A stretch of 64,000 bases of DNA from Cadophora sp. MPI-SDFR-AT-0126 (taxonomy: Eukaryota; Ascomycota; Leotiomycetes; Helotiales; Ploettnerulaceae), in assembly GCA_020747065.1 (NCBI GenBank), contig JAGMVK010000009.1:682001-746000 (forward strand), given 5' to 3'. The position numbers were made by a program, and so were the translations under genes. Below are positions 1-11,731 of this stretch, piece by piece; the first letter of the stretch is position 1, and every line of letters starts with the position of its first letter. The notes beneath the pieces were generated by a model, which saw only the letters and a program-made list of their open reading frames with translations, ran no database searches and was not told the origin of the DNA.

Positions 1-639
1 AGAAGTTGGGATCTTTGAAGAGGATTCACAAGAAGCAAGGGGATGGTGCAGTAGCTTTCGTCTTCCAACTTGATATTAATTTTGTGACTATGAATGGCAT
101 GTTTGCTCTGCTTACTCTTTGTGGCATACTGTGCAACTTCCCATGTTTGAGTAATCATTTCAGGCCTGGATCATGGGATTTTGTACCCTCTGCTGTGAGC
201 TATTACTATCTTTAATAGACGAAGTCTAACTGAGAAGCTGGGCGAGGACTTGACTTTGGGGTTCAAAGGAACTCTGAGAAAAATCCAAAGCATGAAAATC
301 ATCAATGAAAGCTCAATGCTACTCAAAAGTCCCATAATCTTCTTGATGTTTTCATCGCAAGCAAAGAACATGTAAGGGTCTTGACCCCTTACATTACTCA
401 AGCATCTCTCCAAGTGAATGCCAGATAACGAAGCATCTCACCTAACTCCCAACCAAATCTGCACTTCACCTTCCCACACCAAATCCCTCCCTCCACCCAC
501 CACTTTCCATCTCCTCCCAACCTAGCCAACCCCACCGCCCTCGAGCCCGCCAAAGCACAAAGCACAAACCCCCATATCTACCTAAATACCTCGAAATCTA
601 CCACCTCAGCTCAGAAACTTCACCAGTTTCAGTCAGTCA
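1..639. other. Intergenic stretch, no gene recognised
   Basis: Only short open frames without family motifs or paired splice signals are present. The right half (about 430-630) is C-rich on the plus strand and leads directly into the tRNA-like gene. Nothing else is supported. Confidence 0.5.
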
Positions 640-804
640 GATCGAATAGTTCAGTGGTTAGAACGCGCCCTGCCCATGGAAACTTCTCGGCCGTCTCGAT
701 TTTGGATAGCCTCCGTGCCTGTAGCGGGCTGAATCGTTACCCAGATAGTTTGAGTTGTTTCCGGGCGACTGGGTGAGACTGTGGTTCGATTCCATATTTG
801 ATCA
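640..804 (+). tRNA. Intron-bearing tRNA-like gene, isotype not assignable
   Basis: A perfect 7-bp acceptor stem pairs 640-646 with 797-803 (one G-T wobble), and A804 is the discriminator. The D-stem pairs 649-652 with 661-664. The T-stem pairs 780-784 with 792-796 around a canonical TTCGATT loop. A candidate anticodon stem pairs 666-670 with 771-775 (one wobble). The A box (TAGTTCAGTGG, 647-657) and B box (GGTTCGATTCC, 783-793) match the Pol III consensus, and a T8 run at 821-828 is a good terminator. About 95-100 nt lie between the anticodon-stem halves, so a long intron must be present. With this stem the loop starts TGCCC, which puts G where U33 is expected, so the anticodon cannot be read confidently. 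A related gene lies at 59875. The alternative is a tRNA pseudogene or another tRNA-like Pol III transcript. Confidence 0.7.
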
Positions 805-820
805 TCTCGGGAAATATTGG

Positions 821-828
821 TTTTTTTT
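821..828 (+). terminator. Pol III terminator (T8)
   Basis: A run of eight T lies 17 nt after the tRNA-like discriminator base, and further T-rich sequence follows. Confidence 0.65.
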
Positions 829-1597
829 CTTTCTTTTTTTTTTCTCGAAGTTTGGGGGAAGCGAATTTCGAGCAGTTTTGCCGATTGAGGTTGTCCTTTT
901 CTGACCTGGGGAGAACGGAAGGGTTTGTTTAGGTTCTGAGGTGTCACGTCGCGTGCAGTTTGAGATGGAGTGATGACGATGCTAGATGTGACAAATAAAG
1001 CTCTATCTTACAGCTTTCTCTCACGATATTTAGGAGCAATAGAAAGTTGAGGATGCTCTCCACATTTCGCTCAACGTCTCAACGCGTCTGACGTTGTTCC
1101 AATTGCTTTTTTTTTTGTTTGTTTGTTTAGCCGAACAAAACATTCTAAGCGGGACCCCCAACAATTTCCAGTCACGAGAGAAACACCCGGCACACTCAAT
1201 GCAACTAAGCTGTCTTCATCGTATTCTGAATGATGTTGCTAGTGTCTGTTACGAAAAAACCACCTGTATCATATTTCAGCTGCTGTCAGAAACATGATAA
1301 TAGACAATCGAAAAGGTAATCTGTGGTGCGAAAATTTTCCCTTCAACTTATGCTTGTACGTTGAAATGAGAAATGTTAAGAAAATGCAAAGCAGAGGATG
1401 AGAGAGCCAGAAGAATAGAGCTAGACATGAAACAATGAATTGGTGGCAGTTGTTTCCTTCAGGTATTATTAGGTATGGCGCAGCTATGGAAATAATCTCC
1501 GTCTATGTCTATGCATTACAAACGGCTTGTTTGCTCTCTGCGTAACAAACATCCTGGTACAATGTACACAGCCTTCATCCCGTGCGAGGGTTGGCCT
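829..1597. other. Intergenic, no gene recognised
   Basis: Short frames on both strands lack family motifs. The right end is the presumed 3' UTR of the leftward lipase gene. Confidence 0.5.
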
Positions 1598-2825
1598 TTA
1601 TAAGCCTTCCTTTGAAAGCATGTCTGCGATATCCAAGTAGAACGCAATGGCGTTGAACCTTCTAAAGTCAGCATGTTCAACTTATTTGAAGACTGGGGAC
1701 AGAACTCACTTTCTCTCATTGCCCACCAATTGCCACATCATCCACCTCAGCCGGTTCGTCCAATTGATCAAGTCCAAATGACTAACATCAACCAGAGTCC
1801 CCTTATACGTCCCCCACTTCGCACTCTCCACACTGACCAGCCCATCATTCGGCCCCTCCATCTTCTCAACCACTCGATGCGGCTGCCGAAATGCACTCCA
1901 AATACTAGGATCCACCATCGCTCCGTATGAGAAGTATCTCACGCCGGGCGCATCGGGTGTCTTGAGATTGAACTCCTCACGCATATACTTCGTGGTCAAC
2001 TGCTTGAACGCCCCGGTGCTAATACCCATTCTCTCAAACAACTTATAAAAATGCGGAACATACGACGGCCCGAGTTCCTGGAAGACAAAATCCGCAAAAC
2101 TCGATCCTCGATGCGGTGTCGCTACCGTAGTCAGGGATAGTACGTCTACATTGTTTGGCTTGAGGCGTGAGATCATGTATCGGGCATCCAAGCCACCCAT
2201 ACTGTGCGCGATAATGTTGACGCTCTTGCCGTTTGCTTTCGAAGCTATATCCTGGCCAAGTTTGAGGGCTCGTTCTTCGATACTGCCGGATGCTGGGACC
2301 GAGGCGGTTATGACTTCGATGCCGTTCGCGCGCATTGCGTCAGTTATGCCGCGCCAGTAGTGGACTCCTGGGAGGAGGGAACCTGCAAGTCGGAGCTCGT
2401 CGAAGCCCAGGAGGCCATGTGCGAGAACGATAGGGTGTTTGGGTGTTGCTGAGAGCGTTAGCTGCGCCCAGTACATTGTAATAGAAGACCTCGAGAGGTC
2501 AATTCTACTAGAGGAAAGGAATACCATAAGTCTCTCTAATCGTAGCATAATCATCCTCAATCGCCCGTCCCAAATCATTGATCCTCGGATCACTATCCGT
2601 CTTCTTCTGCTCCCCCGTATCCGTCTCCCCAGACTTTCCAATCTTCTCGGCCCTATCCTTCTTCTCTAATGAACAGCAGCAGCAGGTCGTAGATAGGCAG
2701 AGGGACATTGGTTTGCGCAGGAAGGCGGCGGATTTAAGGATGTTCGTAGGGGTAGGAGTTGGCCGGCGGGGAACATTTTGGAAGAGCCATCTCGTGCGTA
2801 CGACACGAGATACCAGTGTTGTCAT
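1598..2825 (-). CDS. Triacylglycerol lipase-like alpha/beta hydrolase
   Basis: The model is complement(join(1598..1661,1710..2448,2525..2825)), 367 aa. It resembles fungal relatives of bacterial family I lipases. The oxyanion region IVLAHGLLGFDEL lies near residue 107, and the nucleophile elbow AHSMGG puts the catalytic Ser near 183. The acid is probably in the GPNDGLVSV stretch and the base in VSHLDLINW. Intron 1 (76 nt) ends GCTAACGCTCTCAG and joins ..ETY to ATPKHP. The 48-nt intron 2 ends CTTTAG and restores the C-terminal RFNAIAFYLDIADML tail; without it the frame would stop 12 codons after the His motif. The N-terminal ~100 residues are basic with a Cys-rich patch (TTCCCC), possibly for organelle targeting, but this is not proven. 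The ATG at 2825 is the first in frame. Family assignment is firm; the substrate (acylglycerol or another ester) is inferred. Confidence 0.88.
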
Positions 2826-3336
2826 TGCTGTAGGCTATGCATTTGCTTGAAGTGTGTTGGTGGAGAGATGCCATTGTGAGGAGAGGAAGGCGCTTTTTGG
2901 TGTTGATGGTTTTCGCGATGGAGCAAAGCAGTGACGTCGTTGAGGAACGACCCAAGTCACCCAAACATGTGATTTTCAATGCGAAATTGAAAAGACAGCA
3001 ATTTGATGAGAGTAGAATTATGTTGAAATAGGAGAGTGCAGTTGCTCACAGTAGTATTCAGTATGGCTGGAAGTTTGGGAGTAAACAAGTACTTCGGTAA
3101 CCTTCTGATGGGCTGGTGTCACATTGATCCATGCAAGCGATACTGCCTCAAAGCTATCGAATGGGATATCTTCTTGAATTGCAATACTCTGTACAGCGAT
3201 CTCTGTGCGTCTGTCCACTTCCATCTCTCGTCGAGCTCGCAAGCAGTCAAAGCCCGCAATGAATGCCATCTCTGAGTTCAAGCTCAATAAACAAGACCTC
3301 CCTTCTACCCCAAGGCATGTACCACCATCAATCCGC
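2826..3336. other. Intergenic between tandem leftward genes
   Basis: This holds the lipase promoter side and the 3' flank of VMA10. An open frame on the minus strand (3018-3392) overlaps the VMA10 3' end in another frame and has no recognisable content. Confidence 0.5.
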
Positions 3337-4057
3337 TCATTTTGGAGCCTCGATACGGTCTGGAACCACAGGCTTGACATCGAAGACAGCATTTAATAGG
3401 TCCTTTACAACAGCATCTTGCCCCTTCTTGCCAGCCGCCTGGATCTCCTTTATCTTTTGCTCCGCATCCTTGTTTGCGTCCTCCTCGGCCTTCTTGTTGC
3501 CGCTTGTGTGCTAGAAGGTAGGTCAGCTTTGTACCAGCGATATTTCTCTTGAGAAGTCCGTGAAGAGGTCGACCAAGGAAGACCATGGTCTAGTGCTGAA
3601 TGGGATGTACCTCCGTCTCAAACTTCTTGAACTCATCATCCTTCGACTTCTTGTATGCATCGATTTCCTTCTTCGCCTCGTCTCTAGCCTCCTTTACACG
3701 CTTTGTGCGGTCTACTTCCATTAGCCATCCACCTTGTTCTGAGGCCGTAACAGCTGTGCTGGTCGTGGCTGTTCGTGGAGGGGCTTCCTTACATTCTCTA
3801 GCTGTAATCGAAATTAGCACCGTACATCAACCCACTGCCTCTCTACAAGAGCAGGCGCCTACCTCTCTGAACAATCTTCTGCGCCTCCCTCTCAGCCTAT
3901 CTGCCCATCAGTACTTGATCTCCCTCCTCAGGTTCCACCGGACAGGCGTGGATACGCACATCGAGCAGGGTCTGGATACCTGCGGAGTTTTGTGCAGACT
4001 GTACAGTAATCATTAGCCAAGAATCTCCTGGAATATAGCCACATTCGGCCATACCAT
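3337..4057 (-). CDS. VMA10: V-type H+-ATPase subunit G (Vma10)
   Basis: The model is complement(join(3337..3510,3611..3711,3793..3801,3863..3896,3960..3998,4055..4057)), 119 aa, the usual family length. Subunit G is part of the peripheral stalk of the vacuolar proton pump and pairs with subunit E in the V1 sector. The spliced protein reads SAQNSAGIQTLLDAEREAQ near the start, then YRTKRVKEARDEAKKEI and a Lys/Glu-rich coiled coil, ending DVKPVVPDRIEAPK. Every junction restores family sequence: a lone ATG exon, a 9-nt micro-exon (CTAGAGAAT) supplying Ala-Arg-Glu-Tyr, and in-phase donors and acceptors throughout. Five introns (56-100 nt) interrupt a 360-nt coding sequence. It is divergent from PET117, with 274 bp between the start codons. 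Confidence 0.93.
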
Positions 4058-4331
4058 CTTGCAATCCTCCTTTTCTGGTTCTCAGGTATCGTGGTGTTGA
4101 AGGAGAGGAGAGGAGCTCGTTATCGTAGGATAGCAGATGGAGGTGCAGCTCGCCCACTCCAAACGCAACCAGAGCTGAGCTCCCGACCCCTGCTCGGCAA
4201 GCTCCGTCAACATCGTACTTTCTCCAACTCTCCTCCAGACCTGCACTTCAGCAACTCGCGATGCGCCATTGAAGATTCAGACAAATACACAGACAGGGAA
4301 GGAGATTGGGAAGGAGAGGAAATCGCACAAG
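4058..4331. promoter_or_regulatory. Bidirectional promoter VMA10 / PET117
   Basis: The 274 bp separate two divergent start codons, so both promoters and both 5' UTRs must lie here. No TATA box is evident. This is inferred from gene geometry only. Confidence 0.5.
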
Positions 4332-4691
4332 ATGTCTCGCCCAGCAAAACTCACGCTTGCGGGCACATCGCTCTTCGCCATCGCAACAGTCTTCTTCGTG
4401 CACTACGGGCAACAGGCTGAGAAAGCTGTATGTACCCAGAAGCCCTTACCTCCTCCTTTCCCAGTATACATTCTTGCACCGGCTTTCAATACTGCAAATC
4501 CAAAGAACCAGAGCTAATGTATGGCTTCTTTCATCCAGGCAATGCACCAAGGCGTCGTACGAGATATGGAGCAGCAGCGATTGAAGAAGGAACGCCAGTT
4601 GGACTTCGATATGCAGAGGGCCCTGGAGGAGGAATATAAGAAGGTGCAGAGTGTACATGATGGGTCGCTTGTGTTGGATAAGCCTAGGTAG
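4332..4691 (+). CDS. PET117: Cytochrome c oxidase assembly protein Pet117
   Basis: The model is join(4332..4427,4539..4691), 82 aa. Pet117 is a small mitochondrial inner-membrane protein needed to assemble cytochrome c oxidase, and it is known to interact with the heme A synthase Cox15. The N-terminus MSRPAKLTLAGTSLF.. contains one hydrophobic segment (about residues 8-26) followed by HYGQQAEKAAMHQGVVRD, the hallmark of the family. A Gln/Glu/Lys-rich helical tail with ERQLDFDMQRALEEEYKK follows. The single 111-nt intron starts GTATGT, ends ATCCAG and is phase 0. The first exon is kept short by the intron, so other open frames here are shadows. Confidence 0.9.
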
Positions 4692-5178
4692 CATTGGCTT
4701 ACTTCTTTGGCCTGCAAATCTCTTCTCTAAGGAGTGTATAATATCGTGTACAATAGAGGGGAGGCACTGGGCGACGCAAAGCATCAGGATCGAACCATGC
4801 CGAGACATGCACAGTGTGAAGTCAAGTAGATGCAGAGTAGGAAGGCACATTGAAGTAGATGGGAGACATGGCCCAGATCGAAACTCTCTGTCTGCATTAC
4901 TCATCTTTTGTTTTCGTCCCCATCATCTCGCTTGAAATCTAGCTATCATACATTTGATCTGCCTGGAAAAGCGCCCAAATATCGCTCGCTCTACCCCTCC
5001 AATGCCTGCTGCGGACAATCGCAACCAATATGCAGCGTACCATTTTGTTCCAGGCAATCTTGCTCCGTTCCCAAACGCCTCGATATGCAAAGATTCATGA
5101 TCATTCTACCAACCCTCTTTCCCTATACATTCTTACACCTTATCTGGTACCCCTCCCTCCTCCCATCCAAACGACCAC
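4692..5178. other. Convergent 3' flanks of PET117 and RPB2
   Basis: Both 3' UTRs are expected here. Open frames on either strand show no family motif. Confidence 0.5.
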
Positions 5179-8100
5179 TTATCGGACTGTGATCCCAGAT
5201 CTCGTGGTAAAAAGTCGAGCTGCAATATTCATGGACGCAAGTTCTTGGAAGAGCAACTTCGCAGCGTACGGAATATGAATCTGGGATATCTTCGTCTTGT
5301 TCTTACAAGGTCGGCATTCAAAGCTTTGGGTTGAAAGTTTGCTACTTGGGTCAGTACTGGAACTGAAAACAGTATGAGGGAAAACTTACGCAATCGGTGT
5401 CATGAGTCCACAGATATCACACACATGGACTCTGAAGGCATCCGATACCTCAAACAATCTCTCTTTCAAAAAGGACGCGGCACCGTGAGAGATCATACAA
5501 TCACGCTCCATCTCTCCGAAACGCAGACCACCATCTCTGGCACGACCTTCTACCGGTTGTCTGGTCAGAATCTGGACTGGGCCTCGGGCTCGGGCGTGGA
5601 TCTTATCGTCCACCATATGACGTAGACGTTGATAATAGGTTGGGCCTAGGAAGACTTGAGCCATCATCTTACGTCCGGTGTGACCATGATACATGATCTC
5701 GAAGCCACGAGAATGGTACCCGTGAGCTCGAAGCAGCTTAGAAACGGAATCGACAGTGACCTCTGTAAATGGAGTTGCGTCACCTTCCAGACCACGAAGC
5801 GTAGACACCTTACTCAATTGACACTCGATCAAATGGGCAATAGTCATACGAGAAGGAATGGCGTGGGGATTGATGATCAAATCCGGCACAATTCCTTGGC
5901 AGGTGAAAGGCATATCCTCGTGACGGTAGGTGATACCAATGGTACCCTTCTGCCCGTGACGGGAAGCAAACTTATCACCAATCTGAGGGATCTTCGTAGT
6001 TCTCATGCGAACCTTGACGAACTTCAGACCTTCAGCATTGGTGGTGAGCAAGACTTGATCTACGATCCCGTTCTCAGTACTTCGCAGAGGTGTAGACGCA
6101 TCGCGCTTAGTATGAGCCTTGGTACGCAAGCCAAGTTCTTCGTTATCGGGGGCCATTGGGGCAGTCTTTCCGATGATGATGTCTTCTCCCGAAACACGAA
6201 CACCGGGAGCAACCAGCCCATCGTCGTCAAGCTTGTCATAGGTACCATGCTTGAGCTTCATGGTATCGTTTCTGAATGGCTTCTCGAATGCTTCTATAGT
6301 GTTCATACCGATGCGCTTTTCTTGGTCTGTATAGGCACGGTAGAACAAGCTCCGGAAAAGACCTCGATCGATACTGCTCTGGTTCATAATGACGGAATCT
6401 TCTTGGTTGTAACCGGAGTAACAAGCAATAGCGACGATGGCATTTTGACCAGCAGGAAGTTCTCTGAATTTGAGGAACTCCATGGATCGAGTGGTGGCTA
6501 GGGGCTTCTGCGGGTAGTAGAGAATGTTTGCCATTGTGTCCATTCTTACGTCAAAGTTCGTGAGGAACACTCCCATAGCTTGCTTACCCATAGCAGACTG
6601 GTAGGTGTTACGAGGAGACTAATTCGGTTAGCAGAACCCAGTAAAAAACAAATTGTATCGCACATACCTGATTGTGATCCGGGAAGGGAATGATGCTTGC
6701 GCAAATTCCCAGAATCATACTTGGATGAATCTCGCAGTGAGTCCACATGTGCGCCGTAGGATTGACGGGAGCTTTCACACGCTTGTTCAGATCCCCACTA
6801 TTGTCGGGTTCCACCTTGTACCCAGCCTGAAGCTGGCGAGAGATATCCAAGTCTTCAGGAGTCATGACAATCATGATCGTCTCCTCTTCTTCGGCATCGA
6901 CGTACTCAACCACACCCTCATTGATCAATCCCTGGAAACCAAAGTAGTGGTCCTCCTTGGTTTGTGGATCCAAATTGGCAGGAAGAGCTTGATCATCTTC
7001 TAGTCTTCGAATGTGATCCTTATTCAAAACCAGATTGCCTTTGTTGGCACTATCAACGTCGTTGTCCACGACGAAGAGAGGTCTGCAGACTCTGCCCGCA
7101 TCCGTGAAAATCTTGAACTCTCTGTCTCGAATATCACGAATCAGGGAGACTTCATGCGAAATCAAATGGGATCGTCTCAAATGCTGCACTGTCTTGACGA
7201 GATGGCTAGGGTCTCGATGCACTCCAACCCAAACACCATTGACGAAGACCTTGGTAGCATTTGGTGAGCGCAGAGGCTCGTACTCTTCCAGAACTTCCAT
7301 GTTTCGCTGAATCATGAACTCGATGATAGGGTCGCTAGGCGTGCCAACGGTAACATAGCACATAAGGGCTAAATTCTTGACCAGACCACAAGCTTGTCCC
7401 TCAGGAGTTTCGGCTGGACAGACTAGACCCCAATGGGTGTTATGTAGTTGACGAGGCTTCGCAATCTTACCATCACGACCAATAGGTGTGTTCGTACGGC
7501 GAAGATGGGACAACGTGGAAGAGAATGTGTAGCGATTGAGCACCTGAGAAACACCGGCAGTGGAACTGGCGGCCTTTTTCTGATCTCCCCAGTTACCAGT
7601 AGCCAATGAGTATTTCAGACCATTGGTGAGAGTGGTGGCCTTGACTCCAAGTGTGAGGTTGAACTCTCGGTTGTTCTCGACGCAGCGCTGAAGGTATTTG
7701 TAAACGTCTTGAGTCAGCCTGCGGAATAATGAACGGAAAAGCTTCGCGAGAAGAGGGCCTGCGAGATCCAAGCGCTTCTTTCCAAAATGATCTCGATCGT
7801 CAGTTTCTCGGCGTCCAAGAGCGCACTGCAACATCTTGTGAACCATATATCCCAAGAAGAAGGCCTTACGGGTCTCACTACCCTCTGATTGAGAGATATG
7901 TGGCAACAGCTCCTTCTGCATGATATCACGGGCATATTTGATACGCTTGTCGCGAGTGAGGTTTTGCTGCTGACCACGCTTGCCGATGAAATCCAAGGCA
8001 ACCTCGCGGTCTTGAATGACGAAAGCCTCCTCGATACATGGCTTCAACATCTCCAACATCTGAGTATCGTTGCGATCATAGCAAATATGGTTTAAGATGT

Positions 8101-9076
8101 CTTCGTCAGAGACGACTCCGAGAGCGCGGAAGACCACTGCAATGGGGATGTCGCTCTTGATATATGGCAATGTGGATTTGATGGTTTGGCCGAAACCTCC
8201 TCTGTTACCGTCACCCTTAGCAAAGAGCTTGATAGCCATTTGAGAAATGAGCCGAGAGCCTTTCTCGAGAGCGCTTCGAATTTCAGCGATGTATGGGGTC
8301 GGACTCGGGAGCGACTTCTTAAAAACCTGGACAATATTGGCAGCACTGCGCTCTTGGGCGATCAAGACTTTCTCGGATCCGTTGATGATGAAGTACCCTC
8401 CCTGGTCGTAAGGGCACTCGTTCCACCCATAGAGTTCATCTTCATCGAGATCCTTCAGAATACAGTACTTGGACTTGAGCATGATAGGAAGCTTTCCGAT
8501 GAACACTCTATCCGGGGCTCTCTCTGTCTTATCTCCGTCCAGCGAGCCACCATCCTCGTCTTCCCATACCAGACGTGTTGGATGAACGCCCGTGGCTGCC
8601 ATCTCTGTCTCTTGTTCGTCATCGAGTTCGTTGAGGGGAACAGGGCGCTCGACCGCGACGGAAACTTTCTTTGTCATTTCCAGGTAGAGTGGACTCGAGT
8701 AGGTAAGGTTTCGCAACCGGGCCTCCTGCGGCAGCATGACTGATGTGCTTCCATCACCTTCAGTCATTGCTGGTCGCGACAGCAGAACCGTGCCAAACTT
8801 GATCTCATATCTGCGAAGGGCGATAGGGTTGTCGTCGGAGGACGGCGGATTATTCTGGTCGAGGGTGAGCTGAGAGTTCTCCTCTACCAACTCCTGCATA
8901 GTCGTAGAAACAAACTCGTCGAACGAGTCTACTTGCTGCGAGACCAAACCCTTGGACTCGAAGAAAGAGGAGATAACCATCCAGCAGTCCTCGGCCGTAA
9001 TGCCACCATCCTCCTCCTCATCATTATACTCCTCATCGTACTCGTAGCCGTCTTCAAATTCTTGCGTGTCCGCCAT
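5179..9076 (-). CDS. RPB2: RNA polymerase II second-largest subunit Rpb2
   Basis: The model is complement(join(5179..5341,5390..6618,6668..9076)), 1266 aa, normal for Rpb2. This subunit forms half of the Pol II active-centre cleft. It opens with an acidic leader ([19 protein letters not shown]) and then carries the protrusion/lobe region, [20 protein letters not shown] across intron 1, [12 protein letters not shown] near residue 872, and the highly conserved [13 protein letters not shown] near 1016. The C-terminal zinc motif is split by intron 2 (CDICGL .. ECRPCKNK), and the end reads [15 protein letters not shown]. Both introns are about 49 nt. The open frame extends upstream of 9076, but MADTQ matches family starts and the preceding 32 codons look like leader sequence. 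The gene is widely used as a phylogenetic marker, so it could fix the species. Confidence 0.97.
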
Positions 9077-11607
9077 AGTGGAGTTGTGAGAGTTCGTAAG
9101 AAGGTGTGCGAAGGTATTCGAGTCGGAGGGAGGATGGAGAATCAGGGAGGAGTGCTCGTCGCGCAAATCCAAAGGTGAGAAGCGGTGGTCGCCTTCAAAG
9201 TGCCCAGGGCTGGGGAGACCTTAAAGACAGTGTTTCGAGAGCATGAAGATCAGGAACAACTTCGAAGATGGAATATGGAAGAGTTGACGAGAGATCTGCA
9301 GCTGTTTCGAGGTTGTTCGTTATTGCTCATCCAGAGCTGTCGACGCGACCTGATCTTTTTGCGTCGATGCTTTGCCTTTGGCCGCCTCCTCGATGCTTCA
9401 AAGCGCTAGCAAAATATTGACCTAACTATTTCGAGTTAGCCGAAAGAGTCGCCGCATCAGTGACTGTAAATCGACCTCAACTACAACTGTCCAACCAATT
9501 TACTTACCTTGTAATATATGTGTTACCAAATCACTACTTGTAATGCGCTGATATGTCTGGAGCGAATGTACACGCAGCTAAGAAATGCTGACCGTGGAAT
9601 TGCCGGTTGTCGTCGTGTCTGTCCAGATCTCAGATTTGGACGGCATTTGCGTTGTTTGTTTCTCCCCAAGGAAGCAAAAAGGCGGACAAGGTAAAGTCAA
9701 CGTAGATACTGCACCGGCATGCATGAAAGGCGAGAAGCAGCGGCTAATACATAGATAGTTGCACGTTCATTGTCTAAAGAAACCTTGACAATGCTGGGGA
9801 GTTGCCAGCAAGGCTGGGCTAGCGTCAAGTCATGTGACAAGGCTAACCAAATCCCCATCTAAGACTGTCTTCATTGTCCGGATCTGTCTCAGTACCTTCT
9901 CTTTGTTTCAAATTTGGCTCGAAGATATTTCTATGGCTGCTCTCTTCCAAGCCAGTCTTGGTCCAATCGTTTCGGCCGAGTCATCATTTCTCCTATGTTG
10001 ATTGTTGGGACTGATCTTCTACACTACTTCTCGTGTACATTCTAGGGGGGTGCTTGACATGTTGTGCACTTGTACTACATTCAATCCAGAGAGTATTACC
10101 TACGTTTGAGCGGAAACGAAGGATACTCTGCGTTCAGCTAAGGACTAAAGGTTAGCCAGTCTGGCCAATGCTTATGAACGTCCTGAAGATCAATATCCAC
10201 TCTTCTTGAGAGCTGGATGCGACGCCCTCTCTCGTTGTATCCTGTTTACGTACGGCCAAGAGACAAGTTGGAACGTGGCTTTTCGTTCAAGTTGGGTTTA
10301 CCCTCGTCACACATCTGGATTCGGTCTTTGACTTGGAGCTGATTAGCGTTACATACCTGAGGCAGGAGACATCTCTTCAGTTCGCCAGTATGTGGGTGAT
10401 CTCGGACTTGACCTGCCTGCTTTCATACCGAAAAAAGTGTAAAGTCACATTTGCATCATATCAATGCAATCGAGGGAAGTCGCATAGCCGGTTACTCTCA
10501 GAGATTTCAATGAAGTACATGCTCGCTCAGTCTTTTCCTTAGATCATTGGGTCATTGGCTCTAAAGGAAGTCGGAAGAGAAGCTGCGTAAGTCTCGCCCG
10601 TCACCGCGCATACTTCGTTCCGTCCGAGTTGAAGAGATGCTCATGCTGCTTCCGGGAGACTGGTAGCCGTCGACGGGATTTTCTGTTCCGGGTGAAAGAA
10701 TGCAAGGCAGATCTACAATTCAGAATGAAGATACGTCTCCCCTACCATTGCCAACACCCACGAATGTCCCAAGAGTTCCTAGCTATTATTCGGCAATTGC
10801 TATGGGAATGATAGCTGTGCAGGTGGTTGTTGTCAAGAGTGGATCGTCCCTCCACGAATCGCTTGAAAACCAACGCCAATTTATTAAGGTGCTGACATGA
10901 TGCGACTGCTAGGATGGCTCCCGCCCCAGCGTAAGCAGGATACATATGTTAAATACTGCGATTCAAGTTTGAGCGATATTTCATGCAGGAACCAATTTAC
11001 CATTTCTTCATTGGACAACAGTACAGAAACAGCGTTATGGGAGAGCGGCACCGAGCGGTGAAGCCTCGGCTATCTGGTGGCTGGGCCAGAGCCGATGACC
11101 GTGAAGAGGGGCTTGAAGCTCCAGTTTTCGATCGTTCACCAGTTAAAAGATGCGAATCTCGTCTTTTCTTTCTGTTTCTTTCTACGGCCAATTAGCAATA
11201 GACTGTCTATCTCTTAAGTCCGAAAGCTTTCCCCATTTTAGTGACCTTCTCAAGCCCTGCGCGGCTGTGTCTTCGCCACCAAGGGGTTCAACTACATCAT
11301 CGTCTCGACACTGCACGGCAGTCTACCTCGTCTATCTAGCACCACTAAAGTTCCACTGTTTTCCCAACGTCCCGAATTACGGCCTTCCACAGCGTTCCAC
11401 GGCAGTAAGTGGATAACTGGATGCTCCTCCTAACACTTCGGCAGGCTCGGAGTTAAGATTGAGTTTTGGTACAATTGTTCACTTAACGGCGAAAAAGTGG
11501 TTCTACCTACACGTCGAACATCGGGAGTTGCGTCAAGATAACCTTTTTTTTGGATCTATTGCATAGGTGGGCTGATATGGATACCGGATAAGAGCTTTCC
11601 AGAAACA
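9077..11607. other. Large intergenic space between RPB2 and the alcohol dehydrogenase
   Basis: About 2.5 kb contain only short frames with no motif and no coherent pairs of splice sites. It includes the RPB2 promoter (right of 9077) and the upstream region of the alcohol dehydrogenase. No repeat or transposon ends were seen by eye. Confidence 0.45.
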
Positions 11608-11616
11608 TATATAAAA
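11608..11616 (+). promoter_or_regulatory. TATA box of the alcohol dehydrogenase gene
   Basis: The sequence TATATAAAA lies 116 nt before the chosen ATG. It directly abuts an in-frame upstream ATG at 11618, which therefore should lie before the transcription start. This decides for the start at 11732. Confidence 0.65.
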
Positions 11617-11731
11617 GATGTCGAAGCCCGTCAGATTCCCTTCTTCAGCAGCAACTGAAAGAATTCTTTCTCTCACAAATCACTTACAAGACTCTTTGAA
11701 CCCAGTAGACGATTTACAGAAGGCAGAAAAG

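Noticed and set aside
5656..6501. 281-codon open frame on the plus strand
   Set aside because: It lies antisense inside RPB2 and has no family features; it is a codon-bias shadow.
11618..11731. Upstream in-frame start of the alcohol dehydrogenase
   Set aside because: It abuts a TATA box, so it should not be in the mRNA, and the extra residues are not family sequence.
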